The notes under the pieces: generated by a model
What the model was told of the DNA's origin: nothing
The model's input: the letters and a program-made list of their open reading frames with translations, nothing else
Databases searched by the model: none
Made by a program: the position numbers and the translations under genes
NCBI GenBank assembly: GCA_020161815.1
Contig: JAIUOP010000003.1
Coordinates: 62,001-126,000, forward strand
Direction: 5' to 3'
Origin: Actinomycetota bacterium
Lineage (GTDB): Bacteria; Actinomycetota; Actinomycetes; Actinomycetales; Dermatophilaceae
DNA length: 64,000 nt
Shown here: positions 42,586 to 52,453 of the stretch, one piece after another
Numbering within the stretch: the stretch's first letter is position 1
How the letters are laid out: the number at the start of each line of letters is the position of its first letter

Positions 42586-43317
42586 TCAGCGCCCCTCGAA
42601 GAGGGGGGCGCGGCGCTCGGCGAAGGCCCGCTGACCCTCGGTGAGGTCCTCGCTCGCCCACGCCCGGTGGAAGGCGTCGCGGTAGGCCTGCGGGTCGCCG
42701 ACGCGTTCGGCGCGGGCCTCGAAGCCGATCTTCGAGCCCGCCTGGGTGAGGGGGGCGAGGGCGGCGGCGCGGCCGGCGAGGACGAGGGCCTCGTCGAGTC
42801 CACCGCGCACCTGCGCGAAGCCCAGGCGCCACGCGTCCTCGGCCTCGAGCACGGCCCCGGTGAGCACCATGTGGCGCGTGGCGCCCTCCCCGAACAGGCG
42901 GGTCGCCCGGTCGATCGTCCAGTGGTCGACCATGAGGCCGAGCCTGGCCACGGGGATGGCAAACCGGGCGGAGTCGGCGACGACCCGGACGTCACAGGCG
43001 ACGGCGAGCTGCATGCCCAGGCCCATGCAGGACCCCTCGATCGCCGCGATCGTCACCAGTGGCAGGTGGGCCAGGTGCGCCAGGACCTCGGCCAGACGCT
43101 CGGTGAAGGCGACGTCCTCGAGCTCGGTGAGGTCCGCGCCGGCGCAGAAGTGGCCCCCGGCGCCGGTGAGCACCAGGGTCCGCGCTCCGGCCTCCTCGGC
43201 CGCGGTCACCGCGGCGTCGAGCTCCTCCAGGGCGGCCAGGTTGAGCGCATTGCGTCGGGCCTGCCGGTCGATGGTGAGGACGACGCCGCCGTCGGTGGGG
43301 TGTGAGGTGATCGCCAC
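42586..43317 (-). CDS. Enoyl-CoA hydratase/isomerase family protein
   Basis: The 243-residue crotonase-fold protein has RNALNLAALEEL, the oxyanion-hole segment HFCAGADLTELED and IEGSCMGLGMQLAVACDVRV. In the second conserved position the usual catalytic glutamate region reads PVARLGLMVDHWTI, so which acid acts as catalyst is unclear. Acyl-CoA substrate unknown. It lies 1 bp upstream of the GNAT gene, in the same direction. Confidence 0.85.
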   Translation of the reverse strand: MAITSHPTDGGVVLTIDRQARRNALNLAALEELDAAVTAAEEAGARTLVLTGAGGHFCAGADLTELEDVAFTERLAEVLAHLAHLPLVTIAAIEGSCMGLGMQLAVACDVRVVADSARFAIPVARLGLMVDHWTIDRATRLFGEGATRHMVLTGAVLEAEDAWRLGFAQVRGGLDEALVLAGRAAALAPLTQAGSKIGFEARAERVGDPQAYRDAFHRAWASEDLTEGQRAFAERRAPLFEGR

Positions 43318-43358
43318 CCGGACACTCTATGTGGCGCCCGAGAGCCGACAATGGTCCG

Positions 43359-44174
43359 ATGCCCCTCCTGCGACCCGCGTCCGCGCCACCGCCGCGCTAC
43401 CGCTCACTCGAGGTCGCCGAGGTCGAGCCCGTGGCCGAGCGCGCCGTCTCCATCGCCTTCGACGTTGCCGCGGACGACCTCGCCGACTACCTGCGTTACG
43501 CCGCGGGGCAGTACGTCACCCTCGACCTCACGATCGAGGGTGAGCGGGTGCGCCAGTCGTACTCGTTGTGGACTCCTCCGGCGCGGGCCCGTGCGGAGCG
43601 CCGCCTGCGGATCGCGGTCGCGGAGGTCGCCGGGGGGCGGATGTCCCCCTGGCTGGTCTCCCACGTCTGTGCGGGCGACCGGATCCGTGTCCTCCCGCCC
43701 CGAGGCGAGTTCACGTATGCCGCACAGCCCGGTCCCGCGCGTCACGTCGTCATCGCGGGTGGCTCGGGCATCACCCCGGTGCTCGCCATCATGGCCGAGG
43801 TGCTCGATGCCGACCCCGCCACCGAGGTCGACCTGGTGCTCGCGAACCGGACACGGGGCAGCTCGGTGCTGCGCGCCGAGGTCACGGCCCTGGCGAAGGA
43901 GAGCGGTGGGCGGCTGCGGGTCACCGATGTGCTGAGCCGGGAGGTGTCGCCGGGCGCCCGTCACGGACGGATCGACGAGGAGCTGCTCGACGAGCTGGTG
44001 GGCACCGGGTGCGACACGGTCGCCGGGTGGTGGCTGTGCGGGCCCGAGGGACTGCTCGCCCTCGCCGAGGCGTGGCTGTCCGAGCGCGGTGTGCGGCCCG
44101 ACCGGGTGCACCGGGAGCGGTTCACCACGACCGGTCCGGTCGACCCACGGCCCCCCGTGGACACCCCTCGCTGA
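43359..44174 (+). CDS. Ferredoxin-NADP reductase-type oxidoreductase without ferredoxin domain
   Basis: The 271-residue protein has the FAD motif VRQSYSLWTPP, GGRMSPWLVSHVCAGDRIRV and PPRGEFTY, and the NAD(P) motif IAGGSGITPVLAIMAEVL. It resembles the reductase part of PaaE/phenol hydroxylase reductases, but the sequence ends after the NAD domain, so the C-terminal 2Fe-2S domain is absent. It must pass electrons to a separate carrier. ATG 43359 is 6 nt behind GACAAT. Confidence 0.82.
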   Translation: MPLLRPASAPPPRYRSLEVAEVEPVAERAVSIAFDVAADDLADYLRYAAGQYVTLDLTIEGERVRQSYSLWTPPARARAERRLRIAVAEVAGGRMSPWLVSHVCAGDRIRVLPPRGEFTYAAQPGPARHVVIAGGSGITPVLAIMAEVLDADPATEVDLVLANRTRGSSVLRAEVTALAKESGGRLRVTDVLSREVSPGARHGRIDEELLDELVGTGCDTVAGWWLCGPEGLLALAEAWLSERGVRPDRVHRERFTTTGPVDPRPPVDTPR

Positions 44175-44195
44175 GGGCGTGCGCGCCGCCCGCCG

Positions 44196-44663
44196 TCAGC
44201 TGCGGTCGTAGGTCGAGAACGCGAAGCCGTCGCGCACCTCGTGGCCCGTGCGCTGCCACTGGGCCGGATCCCACTCCGGGAAGTGGGTGTCCCCCTCGGG
44301 CTCGGCCGCGACCTCGGTGAAGACCATCCGATGGGCGAAGGGAAGGGCCTGGGCGTAGACCTCGCCGCCGCCGACCACGAAGACCTCGTCGGCCGGGCCG
44401 GCCAGGGCCAGGGCCTCGGTGAAGGAGTGTGCCGTCTCCACCCCGGCGTGGTGCCACTGCGGGTTGCGGGTGATGACGATGCTGCGACGCCCCGGGAGTG
44501 GGCGGCCGATCGAGTCGAAGGTCTTGCGCCCCATGACCAGGGGGTGGCCCATCGTCGTGGCCTTGAAGTGAGCGAGGTCCTCGGGCAGGTGCCAGGGCAT
44601 GTCGCCGTCGACGCCGATCACTCGGTTGCGGCCCAGGGCCGCGATGAGGGTCACGCGGGTCAT
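44196..44663 (-). CDS. dfrA: Dihydrofolate reductase
   Basis: The 155-residue enzyme reduces dihydrofolate with NADPH. NRVIGVDGDMPWHLPEDLAH is the N-terminal signature with the catalytic aspartate position near DMPWHLPED. VMGRKTFDSIGRPLPGRRS and FVVGGGEVYAQAL complete the fold. ATG 44663 follows AGGAGG by 6 nt. It lies 43 bp behind thyA, whose product makes dihydrofolate, and is probably co-transcribed with it. Confidence 0.96.
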   Translation of the reverse strand: MTRVTLIAALGRNRVIGVDGDMPWHLPEDLAHFKATTMGHPLVMGRKTFDSIGRPLPGRRSIVITRNPQWHHAGVETAHSFTEALALAGPADEVFVVGGGEVYAQALPFAHRMVFTEVAAEPEGDTHFPEWDPAQWQRTGHEVRDGFAFSTYDRS

Positions 44664-44706
44664 GAAATCCTCCTCTGTGGGCCCCACGCCAAGCCGTCCG
44701 TCGGGC

Positions 44707-45516
<810 letters not shown>

Positions 45517-45554
45517 GGGTTCACCCTACTGACCACCCGGATACCCTTGGCTCC
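45517..45554. promoter_or_regulatory. Divergent thyA/dapA promoters
   Basis: Only 38 bp separate the starts. On the minus strand TAGGGT is about 6 nt from the thyA GTG. On the plus strand TACCCT (45542-45547) is 7 nt from the dapA ATG. Both look leaderless. Confidence 0.55.
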
Positions 45555-46454
45555 ATGACGACGGCTCCTCTTGGCACCCTCCTCACCGCCATGGTGACCC
45601 CGATGACGCCCGACGGCGAGATCGACCGCGACGGGGTCGCGGCGGTGGTGGACCACCTCCTCGCCACCGGGCACGACGGCCTGGTGGTCAACGGCACGAC
45701 GGGGGAGTCGGCCACCTTGACCACGGAGGAGTCGATCGAAGTGGTGCGCCTGGTGGCTGAGCACGTCGCGGGCCGCGCGCACGTGGTCGCTGGCGCCGGC
45801 TCGAACGACACCGCGCACGCGGTGCACCTGGCCCGGGAGATGGCCGCTGCGGGTGCCACCGGCCTGCTCGTCGTGACCCCCTACTACAACAAGCCACCGC
45901 AGCGCGGGCTGCTCCAGCACTTCCGGACCGTGGCCGACGCGACCGACCTGCCGGTCTGCCTCTACGACATCCCCGGCCGGGCGGGTGTGCCGATCGAGAC
46001 CGAGACGCTCATCGAGCTCTCGACCCACCCGCGGATCGTGGCCGTCAAGGACGCCAAGGCCGACCTGTTCGCGGCGACCAAGGTCATGGCGGCCACGGAC
46101 CTCGCCTGGTACTCCGGGGACGACGTGCTGGTCCTGCCGCACGTGGCCCAGGGCGCGGTCGGCCTCATCGGGGTGACGACCCACCTCGCCGGGCGGGAGT
46201 ACAAAGCGCTCATCGAGGCCGCCATCGCCGGCCGCCGGGATGAGGCGATCGCGCTCAACCAGCGCCTCGCACCCATTGCCGACGCCGTCATGAACACCTC
46301 GCAGGGGGCCATCATGGCCAAGGCCGGACTGGTCGAGCTCGGCGTCATCGACCACGCAACGGTCCGCCTGCCGCTGGTCGAGGGCACGCCGGAGCACCTG
46401 GACCGCCTCAGGCAGGGGCTCGTGGCCTCGGGGCTGGCGGGGACCCGTTCGTGA
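45555..46454 (+). CDS. dapA: 4-hydroxy-tetrahydrodipicolinate synthase
   Basis: The 299-residue enzyme condenses pyruvate with aspartate semialdehyde. GLVVNGTTGESATLT and LLVVTPYYNKPPQRG are signatures, and the Schiff-base lysine is in RIVAVKDAKADL. It is the entry step to diaminopimelate, needed for the cell wall. The stop overlaps the start of the RNase J gene (GTGA), the usual dapA-rnj order. Confidence 0.96.
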   Translation: MTTAPLGTLLTAMVTPMTPDGEIDRDGVAAVVDHLLATGHDGLVVNGTTGESATLTTEESIEVVRLVAEHVAGRAHVVAGAGSNDTAHAVHLAREMAAAGATGLLVVTPYYNKPPQRGLLQHFRTVADATDLPVCLYDIPGRAGVPIETETLIELSTHPRIVAVKDAKADLFAATKVMAATDLAWYSGDDVLVLPHVAQGAVGLIGVTTHLAGREYKALIEAAIAGRRDEAIALNQRLAPIADAVMNTSQGAIMAKAGLVELGVIDHATVRLPLVEGTPEHLDRLRQGLVASGLAGTRS

Positions 46455-48136
46455 TCACCCCGCACCCCGACCTGGGGCTCCCGGCGCCGCTCGTCGAGGG
46501 TGGCGTCCGGGTCGTCCCACTCGGGGGCCTGGGCGAGATCGGGCGCAACATGACGGTCATCGAGCATGCCGGCCAATTGCTCATCGTCGACTGCGGAGTG
46601 CTCTTCCCGGATGACAACCACCCCGGCATCGACCTGATCCTCCCCGACTGGTCGGCGTATGCCGATCGCCTCGACGACGTGCAGGCGATCGTGCTGACCC
46701 ACGGGCACGAGGACCACATCGGGGCGGTGCCCTACCTCCTGAGGCAACGACCCGGCATACCGCTCATCGGGTCCCAGCTCACCCTCGCGCTCGTCGAGGC
46801 CAAGCTCAAGGAGCACCGCATCGCTCCCTACACGCTCGGCGTGCGCGAGGGCGACCGGGAGCGCCTGGGGGTCTTCGACTGCGAGTTCGTCGCGGTCAAC
46901 CACTCGATCCCGGATGCGCTCGCGGTCGCGATCCGCACCCCCGGCGGCACCCTCCTGCACACGGGTGACTTCAAGATGGACCAGCTCCCGCTCGATGGGC
47001 GACTCACCGACCTGCGGGCCTTCGCCCGCCTGGGGGAGGAGGGGGTCGACCTCTTCCTCACCGATTCGACCAATGCAGAGGTGCCGGGGTTCACCACGCC
47101 CGAGCGGGAGATCTCGCCGGCCATCGACAAGGTCTTCCGGCACACCGAGCGGCGGATCATCGTCGCCTGTTTCTCCTCGCACGTGCACCGCGTCCAGCAG
47201 GTGCTCGACGCGGCCGAGAAGGCCGGTCGCAAGGTGGCCATGGTGGGGCGGTCCATGGTCCGCAACATGGGGATCGCCGCCGACCTCGGCTATCTCCACG
47301 TGCCCGACGGCGTGCTCGTGGAGCTGCGGGAGCTGCACGAACTGCCCGACGACCAGGTCGTCCTCATCTGCACGGGGTCCCAGGGGGAGCCGATGGCCGC
47401 CCTGTCGCGGATGGCCAACGGCGACCACCGGATCGAGGTGGGACCCGGCGACGCCGTGCTCATGGCGTCCTCGCTCATCCCCGGCAACGAGAACGCCGTC
47501 TACCGGGTCATCAACGGGCTCATGCGCCTGGGTGCGACCGTCGTCCACAAGGGCAATGCCCGCGTCCACGTCTCGGGGCACGCGTCGGCCGGGGAGCTGC
47601 TCTACGCCTACAACATCGTCAAGCCGCGCAATGTCATGCCCGTCCACGGCGAGTGGCGCCACCTCGTGGCCAACGGAGAGCTCGCCATCGCCACCGGTGT
47701 GCCTCGGGGGAACGTGGCGCTCGCCGAGGATGGCGTGGTTGTGGACCTGGTCGACGGGGCGGTCTCGATCGCCGGCGCGGTGCCCTGCGGCTACGTCTAT
47801 GTCGACGGGTCGTCCGTGGGGGAGGCGGACGAGGGCCTGCTCAAGGACCGCAAGATCCTGCGCGACGAGGGCTTCATCTCGGTCATCGTGGTCGTCGACG
47901 CCGTGACCGGCGCCGTCGTGGCCGGACCCGAGATCACCGCACGGGGATTCGTGGAGGACGACGTCGTCTTCGACGAGGTCAGGCCCCGTCTGGAGGCGGC
48001 ACTGGACGCCGCCATCGCCGACGGCGTGCGCGACACGCACGCCCTCCAACAGGTGATCAGGCGCTCCGTCGGGAGCTGGGTCGGCAAGAAGATCAGGCGC
48101 CGCCCGATGATCCTCCCCACGGTCATCGAGGCCTGA
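46451..48136 (+). CDS. rnj: Ribonuclease J
   Basis: The 561-residue metallo-beta-lactamase/beta-CASP RNase cuts RNA internally and degrades it 5' to 3'. LTHGHEDHIGAVPYLL is the HxHxDH motif. TGDFKMD, DSTNAEVPGFT, ACFSSHVHR and HVSGHASAGEL complete the catalytic and beta-CASP domains, and a C-terminal domain follows. Start GTG 46451 overlaps dapA. Confidence 0.95.
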   Translation: MITPHPDLGLPAPLVEGGVRVVPLGGLGEIGRNMTVIEHAGQLLIVDCGVLFPDDNHPGIDLILPDWSAYADRLDDVQAIVLTHGHEDHIGAVPYLLRQRPGIPLIGSQLTLALVEAKLKEHRIAPYTLGVREGDRERLGVFDCEFVAVNHSIPDALAVAIRTPGGTLLHTGDFKMDQLPLDGRLTDLRAFARLGEEGVDLFLTDSTNAEVPGFTTPEREISPAIDKVFRHTERRIIVACFSSHVHRVQQVLDAAEKAGRKVAMVGRSMVRNMGIAADLGYLHVPDGVLVELRELHELPDDQVVLICTGSQGEPMAALSRMANGDHRIEVGPGDAVLMASSLIPGNENAVYRVINGLMRLGATVVHKGNARVHVSGHASAGELLYAYNIVKPRNVMPVHGEWRHLVANGELAIATGVPRGNVALAEDGVVVDLVDGAVSIAGAVPCGYVYVDGSSVGEADEGLLKDRKILRDEGFISVIVVVDAVTGAVVAGPEITARGFVEDDVVFDEVRPRLEAALDAAIADGVRDTHALQQVIRRSVGSWVGKKIRRRPMILPTVIEA

Positions 48137-48264
48137 TCGGGCAGGCCGAACTGAGCACCCCCACCACGCCACTCACTGAGTCGGACTTCGACCCGGAGAC
48201 GGAGCGAACTGTGATGCGCGTGTGCTCCGTGTGATTGGTGTGACGATCGCCTAACCTGAGGAGC
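48137..48264. other. rnj-ftsK intergenic region with hairpin and promoter
   Basis: ACGGAGC and GCTCCGT (48199-48230) form a 7-bp stem around a large loop. TAACCT at 48252-48257 is 7 nt before the ftsK ATG and is a probable -10 box. Confidence 0.4.
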
Positions 48265-50877
48265 ATGGCGACTCGTACGTCCTCCTCCTCGCGTGCCCGC
48301 GGTGGCTCGACCCGTCCGGCCAGCCGTCGACCGGCTGCCCGCTCGGGGCGCTCCTCGACCAGCCGCACCGCGAAGGGTGGCGGACTGCCCTTCCCGTTGC
48401 GCGCCTTCCGCACGACGTGGATGGGCATGGCCGGCGTCACCGGCTCCGCCGTCCGCCGCGTCGGTGCCGCCGGCCGCGACCTCGAGCCCGAGCACAAGCG
48501 TGACGGTCTTGGGTTCGCCCTCGTGGCCGCCGCCGTCGTCGTGGCGGCGCGTGAGTGGTGGGGCCTGCCCGGTCTCGTCGGTGACGTCGTGCATGCCGTC
48601 GCCGCGGGGACCTTCGGCGTCGTCGCCTACGCACTCCCCCTGGCACTCCTTGCCTTCGGCATCCACGTGCTGCGCGGCCCGCAGCAGCGCGAGCACACCA
48701 GCCGGATGGCCCTCGGTGCCGTCATCCTGGCCTTCGCCATCTGCGGCCTGGTCCACGTCGCCAAGGGCCTGCCCGAGCCGCCGCAGGGCGCGGACGCCAT
48801 GCGCGCTGCCGGCGGCATCATCGGCTTCCTCGCCTCCACCCCGCTCGTGGCCGCGGTGAGCGCCTGGGCGACGGTGCCGCTCCTGACGATCCTCGGCTTC
48901 TTCGGGGTCCTCGTGCTCACCGCCACGCCCGTCCACCAGATCGGCGACCGGGTCCGGCAGCTCCGCGACTGGGCCCGTGGGGTCGAGACTGCCGCACCGG
49001 CGGTGAAGGCGTCGACGACCCGTCGTCGCCGGGGTGCCGTCGACGCCGATGGCAACCTCGTCGGGGACGAGGCCTTCGAGCAGGCTGCCGTGCTCGACCC
49101 CGTCACCGGCAAGCGGCTGCGCCCGGGGCAGCGCCGATCGACCGCGGCGACCGAGCCGGTCGTCCCTGCGGGTGCGGAGGCACGCACGACGCCCAACCCG
49201 TCACCGGTCAAGAACAAGGCTCCGCTCGAGCCGCCCCCCACCGCACCGTTGCCGCAGCGCGTCGAGCAGCTGGCCCTCGCCGGTGACGTCACGTACACCC
49301 TGCCCGACAGCGCCCTCCTCGAGCCGGGCAGCCCGCACAAGGAGCGCAGCGCCGCCAACGACCGGGTCGTCGAGTCCCTCACCCAGGTGCTCGACCAGTT
49401 CGAGATCGACGCCCAGGTCACGGGCTTCAGCCGCGGTCCGACGGTCACCCGTTACGAGGTCGAGCTCGGTCCCGGGATCAAGGTCGAGCGCGTCACCGCG
49501 CTCTCCAAGAACATCGCGTATGCCGTCGCCTCGGCCGACGTGCGCATCCTCAGTCCCATTCCGGGCAAGTCCGCCATCGGGATCGAGATCCCGAACACCG
49601 ACCGCGAGAAGGTCAGCCTCGGCGACGTCCTCCGCAGCCAGGTGGCGCGGACCAACGAGCACCCCATGGTCATGGGCGTCGGCAAGGACGTCGAGGGCGG
49701 CTACGTCATCGCCAACCTCGCGAAGATGCCGCACCTCCTCGTCGCCGGCGCCACCGGCTCGGGCAAGTCCAGCTTCGTGAACTCGATGATCACCTCCATC
49801 CTCATGCGAAGCACCCCCGACGAGGTCCGGATGATTCTCGTCGACCCCAAGCGGGTGGAGCTCACGGCATACGAAGGAATCCCGCACCTCATCACGCCGA
49901 TCATCACCAACCCCAAGAAGGCCGCCGAGGCCCTGCAGTGGGTCGTGCGTGAGATGGACACCCGCTACGACGACCTGGCCGCCTTCGGCTACAAGCACGT
50001 CGACGACTTCAACAAGGCCGTCAAGGCCGGCAAGGTCAAGCCCCTGCCAGGCTCGGAGCGGGTGCTCCACCCGTACCCCTACCTGCTCGTGGTCGTCGAC
50101 GAGCTGGCCGACCTCATGATGGTCGCGCCCCGCGACGTCGAGGAGTCGATCGTCCGCATCACCCAGCTCGCCCGGGCGGCCGGCATCCACCTCGTGCTCG
50201 CTACCCAGCGCCCCAGCGTCGACGTGGTGACGGGGTTGATCAAGGCCAACGTGCCCAGCCGGATGGCCTTCGCCACCTCGAGCCTCGCCGACAGCCGGGT
50301 CGTCCTCGACCAGCCCGGGGCCGAGAAGCTCATCGGGCAGGGTGACGCCCTCTTCCTTCCCATGGGGGCCAGCAAGCCGATGCGCGTCCAGGGCGCGTGG
50401 GTGACCGAGTCCGAGATCCACAACGTCGTGGCCTGCGTCACCGAGCAGCTCAAGCCCACCTACCGCGACGACGTCACCGTGGTCGCTGCCAAGAAGCAGG
50501 TCGACGACGACATCGGCGACGACCTCGACCTGCTGCTCCAGGCGACCGAGCTGGTCGTCACCACCCAGTTCGGGTCGACCTCGATGCTGCAGCGCAAGCT
50601 GCGGGTCGGGTTCGCCAAGGCCGGGCGCCTCATGGACCTGCTGGAGTCCCGCGGCGTCGTCGGCCCGTCCGAGGGCAGCAAGGCCCGTGACGTGCTCGTC
50701 AAGCCTGACGACCTGCCGACCACGCTGGCCCTGATGCGAGGCGAGGACGTCCCTGACGTCGAGGTGCCCGAGGAGCTCGAGGGCACCCCGCTCGACGGAG
50801 ACGCGCGAGCCGTGGGGGAGTGGGATGACGTCGAGGACAGTGGCGAGGACGCCTGGGAACTGACAGGGCGGGAGTGA
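48265..50877 (+). CDS. ftsK: DNA translocase FtsK
   Basis: The 870-residue ATPase pumps chromosomal DNA at the division septum. A basic N-terminus is followed by about four membrane helices (residues 75-215), a linker, and the motor: GATGSGKSSFVNSM (Walker A) and LLVVVDELADLMM (Walker B). ATQRPSVDVVTGLIKANVPS follows. The C-terminal winged-helix gamma domain includes ELVVTTQFGSTSMLQRKLRV. The gamma domain reads polar DNA motifs in other bacteria; the repeated octamer of this window has no strand bias, so it is not an obvious candidate. Confidence 0.96.
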   Translation: MATRTSSSSRARGGSTRPASRRPAARSGRSSTSRTAKGGGLPFPLRAFRTTWMGMAGVTGSAVRRVGAAGRDLEPEHKRDGLGFALVAAAVVVAAREWWGLPGLVGDVVHAVAAGTFGVVAYALPLALLAFGIHVLRGPQQREHTSRMALGAVILAFAICGLVHVAKGLPEPPQGADAMRAAGGIIGFLASTPLVAAVSAWATVPLLTILGFFGVLVLTATPVHQIGDRVRQLRDWARGVETAAPAVKASTTRRRRGAVDADGNLVGDEAFEQAAVLDPVTGKRLRPGQRRSTAATEPVVPAGAEARTTPNPSPVKNKAPLEPPPTAPLPQRVEQLALAGDVTYTLPDSALLEPGSPHKERSAANDRVVESLTQVLDQFEIDAQVTGFSRGPTVTRYEVELGPGIKVERVTALSKNIAYAVASADVRILSPIPGKSAIGIEIPNTDREKVSLGDVLRSQVARTNEHPMVMGVGKDVEGGYVIANLAKMPHLLVAGATGSGKSSFVNSMITSILMRSTPDEVRMILVDPKRVELTAYEGIPHLITPIITNPKKAAEALQWVVREMDTRYDDLAAFGYKHVDDFNKAVKAGKVKPLPGSERVLHPYPYLLVVVDELADLMMVAPRDVEESIVRITQLARAAGIHLVLATQRPSVDVVTGLIKANVPSRMAFATSSLADSRVVLDQPGAEKLIGQGDALFLPMGASKPMRVQGAWVTESEIHNVVACVTEQLKPTYRDDVTVVAAKKQVDDDIGDDLDLLLQATELVVTTQFGSTSMLQRKLRVGFAKAGRLMDLLESRGVVGPSEGSKARDVLVKPDDLPTTLALMRGEDVPDVEVPEELEGTPLDGDARAVGEWDDVEDSGEDAWELTGRE

Positions 50878-50882
50878 CCCCC

Positions 50883-50898
50883 GACGCCCCGTGGCGTC
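50883..50898 (+). terminator. Small hairpin after ftsK
   Basis: GACGCC-CCGT-GGCGTC forms a 6-bp stem 5 bp beyond the ftsK stop, between convergent genes. Weak, without a U-run. Confidence 0.4.
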
Positions 50899-50902
50899 CA
50901 GG

Positions 50903-51308
50903 TCACGACGCGGGGCGAAGCGTGAGGCTCTCGTCGCCCTTCTTGTCCGGATCCGCCCACTCAAGCGTGAGCTGATCGTTCGCGATGGAGATGGACGGGT
51001 CCTGGAAGATCCGGGTCGAAATCCAATTCGCAAATGCGCCCGCGGGTCCCACGCAATCCCGTGGTTCGGTCCGCACCTGGGCGCTCTGGAGCCGTCCGTC
51101 GGCCACCCTGCCGACGAACGAGTGCTTGGAGCACGCTGTGGTCAGGGTGGCGATGTCTCCGTCAGCAGAGAGGGTCAGCTTCTGGCCCTCCGGTGACACG
51201 TTCGGTGCGTGGATCGTTCCCTGCCCGAACGCCTCATAGGGCCGCGCCGAGTGCGACCCGCTTGAACAGTTCGATGGGCTGCAGCGGCGCTTGGTAGTCG
51301 TGTGTCAC
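50903..51308 (-). pseudogene. Frameshifted META-like small protein
   Basis: One minus frame from GTG 51308 reads THDYQAPLQPIELFKRVALG and stops at about 51237. The next frame continues sensibly as YEAFGQGTIHAPNVSPEGQ, then KLTLSADGDIATLTTACSKH and ends LTLEWADPDKKGDESLTL. The joined product would be about 130 residues. Its second part resembles META/HslJ-type domains of secreted lipoproteins, with two cysteines. A single-base shift near 51,238 explains the split. If the shift is an assembly error the gene is intact; a shorter protein from GTG 51199 is the other option. It lies directly downstream of the MauE fusion. Confidence 0.4.
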
Positions 51309-51318
51309 GCGGGCACCG

Positions 51319-52413
51319 TCATCCAACCGTGCGATGGTCGTGCAGTTGCTCCATGGCGGACGAGCTCACGTGGTCGTTGTCAGACGGCTCAGCCTCGGGC
51401 AGGCCGTGCCCGAGGGCGTCGCTGATCTCCTCGACGAAGCCGATGATGTCGTCCGTGCCACCCACCGGACCGCCTGCGAGCAGGCCGTCGGCCCCCAGCA
51501 GGACCGCTGACGGGCTGGTCCGCAGGCCGAGAAGGGACCACGTCACCGACGACGGGTCGGTCCACGCATCGTTCGTGGGCGCCTCGTCGGTGTGCTCCAT
51601 CGGAGGGACATGGGAGAAGACGAGGTGCACGTCGAGGGCCGGCATCTCTGCTCGCCATTGAGGAATGCTGCGCGCCATGATGTGGCTGGGCCCGCAGTAG
51701 CAGTTCACGAACACGAGGAGCTGCGCGCGCTGCTGCGCCATCTCGGCCAGTCGCCAACTCTTCCCCTCGGGGTCCACGAGCATGGCCGTCGGGATGGGCG
51801 TCCGGACATACTCCTCAGGGTCCGTCACCTCTAACATCATCACCGAATCGTCGTCCGTGGTGACCGGAGCCTGGCCGATCGGAGGCTCACCGGCCGGTGA
51901 GCCTCCGATGAGGGTCGAGCCGGCAGCCACGAGCCCGGCGACGACCAACCAGCCCCATCCGGTGCCGCCCATCGAAGCGAGCGTCGCGGGCACGGTCGAC
52001 CCGGCGGCGGTGAACCAGGCGAACAGCCCGGCCAGCAGGAGGAAGACGCCATTGCGCCAGGCCGTCTTCGCCCGGACCCGCTGGTCGCCGATCTTGCCGA
52101 AGCATCCACAATTGGGCCTCGGGGAGAAGGTCATGGCCCGAGCGATGACGACGAAGTAGGTCAGGAAAAGGAGAATTGCGGCCCAGCTGGCGATGCGGGC
52201 CAGCGCGAGCCAGGGCGCCAGCATCGCGAGGGCAAGGAGTGCCTCCCCGACGGGAAGCGCCTTGGCCACCCACACGCCGTGCAGCCATCGGGGCAACCTC
52301 AGCAGGATGATTGCACTCCGGGTGGACTCGGGGGCGCGCCACTTGGCCACGGCGCTGAGCAGGAGCACACCGGCGAGCAGGAGGGGTGCGAGCACCCCGG
52401 CAGGAGCGGGCAT
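51319..52413 (-). CDS. MauE-like membrane domain fused to a thioredoxin-fold domain
   Basis: The 364-residue protein has four helices of the MauE/DoxX type (residues 8-150), with PNCGCFGKIGD after helix four carrying the redox cysteine pair. A further helix and linker lead to a thioredoxin-like domain: QLLVFVNCYCGPSHIMARSI, with cysteines as C-x-C rather than C-x-x-C. It probably handles electrons or disulfides at the membrane; partners are unknown. TAGCAT is 7 nt before ATG 52413, which I prefer over the in-frame ATG at 52422. Divergent from the channel gene. Confidence 0.75.
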   Translation of the reverse strand: MPAPAGVLAPLLLAGVLLLSAVAKWRAPESTRSAIILLRLPRWLHGVWVAKALPVGEALLALAMLAPWLALARIASWAAILLFLTYFVVIARAMTFSPRPNCGCFGKIGDQRVRAKTAWRNGVFLLLAGLFAWFTAAGSTVPATLASMGGTGWGWLVVAGLVAAGSTLIGGSPAGEPPIGQAPVTTDDDSVMMLEVTDPEEYVRTPIPTAMLVDPEGKSWRLAEMAQQRAQLLVFVNCYCGPSHIMARSIPQWRAEMPALDVHLVFSHVPPMEHTDEAPTNDAWTDPSSVTWSLLGLRTSPSAVLLGADGLLAGGPVGGTDDIIGFVEEISDALGHGLPEAEPSDNDHVSSSAMEQLHDHRTVG

Positions 52414-52441
52414 GCCTCCCATGCTAGGTGGCGGGATTGCC

Positions 52442-52447
52442 TACTCT
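52442..52447 (+). promoter_or_regulatory. -10 box of the channel gene
   Basis: TACTCT lies 6 nt before ATG 52454; leaderless geometry. The MauE-fusion -10 box (TAGCAT, minus) is about 20 bp away. Confidence 0.45.
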
Positions 52448-52453
52448 TTCCTC

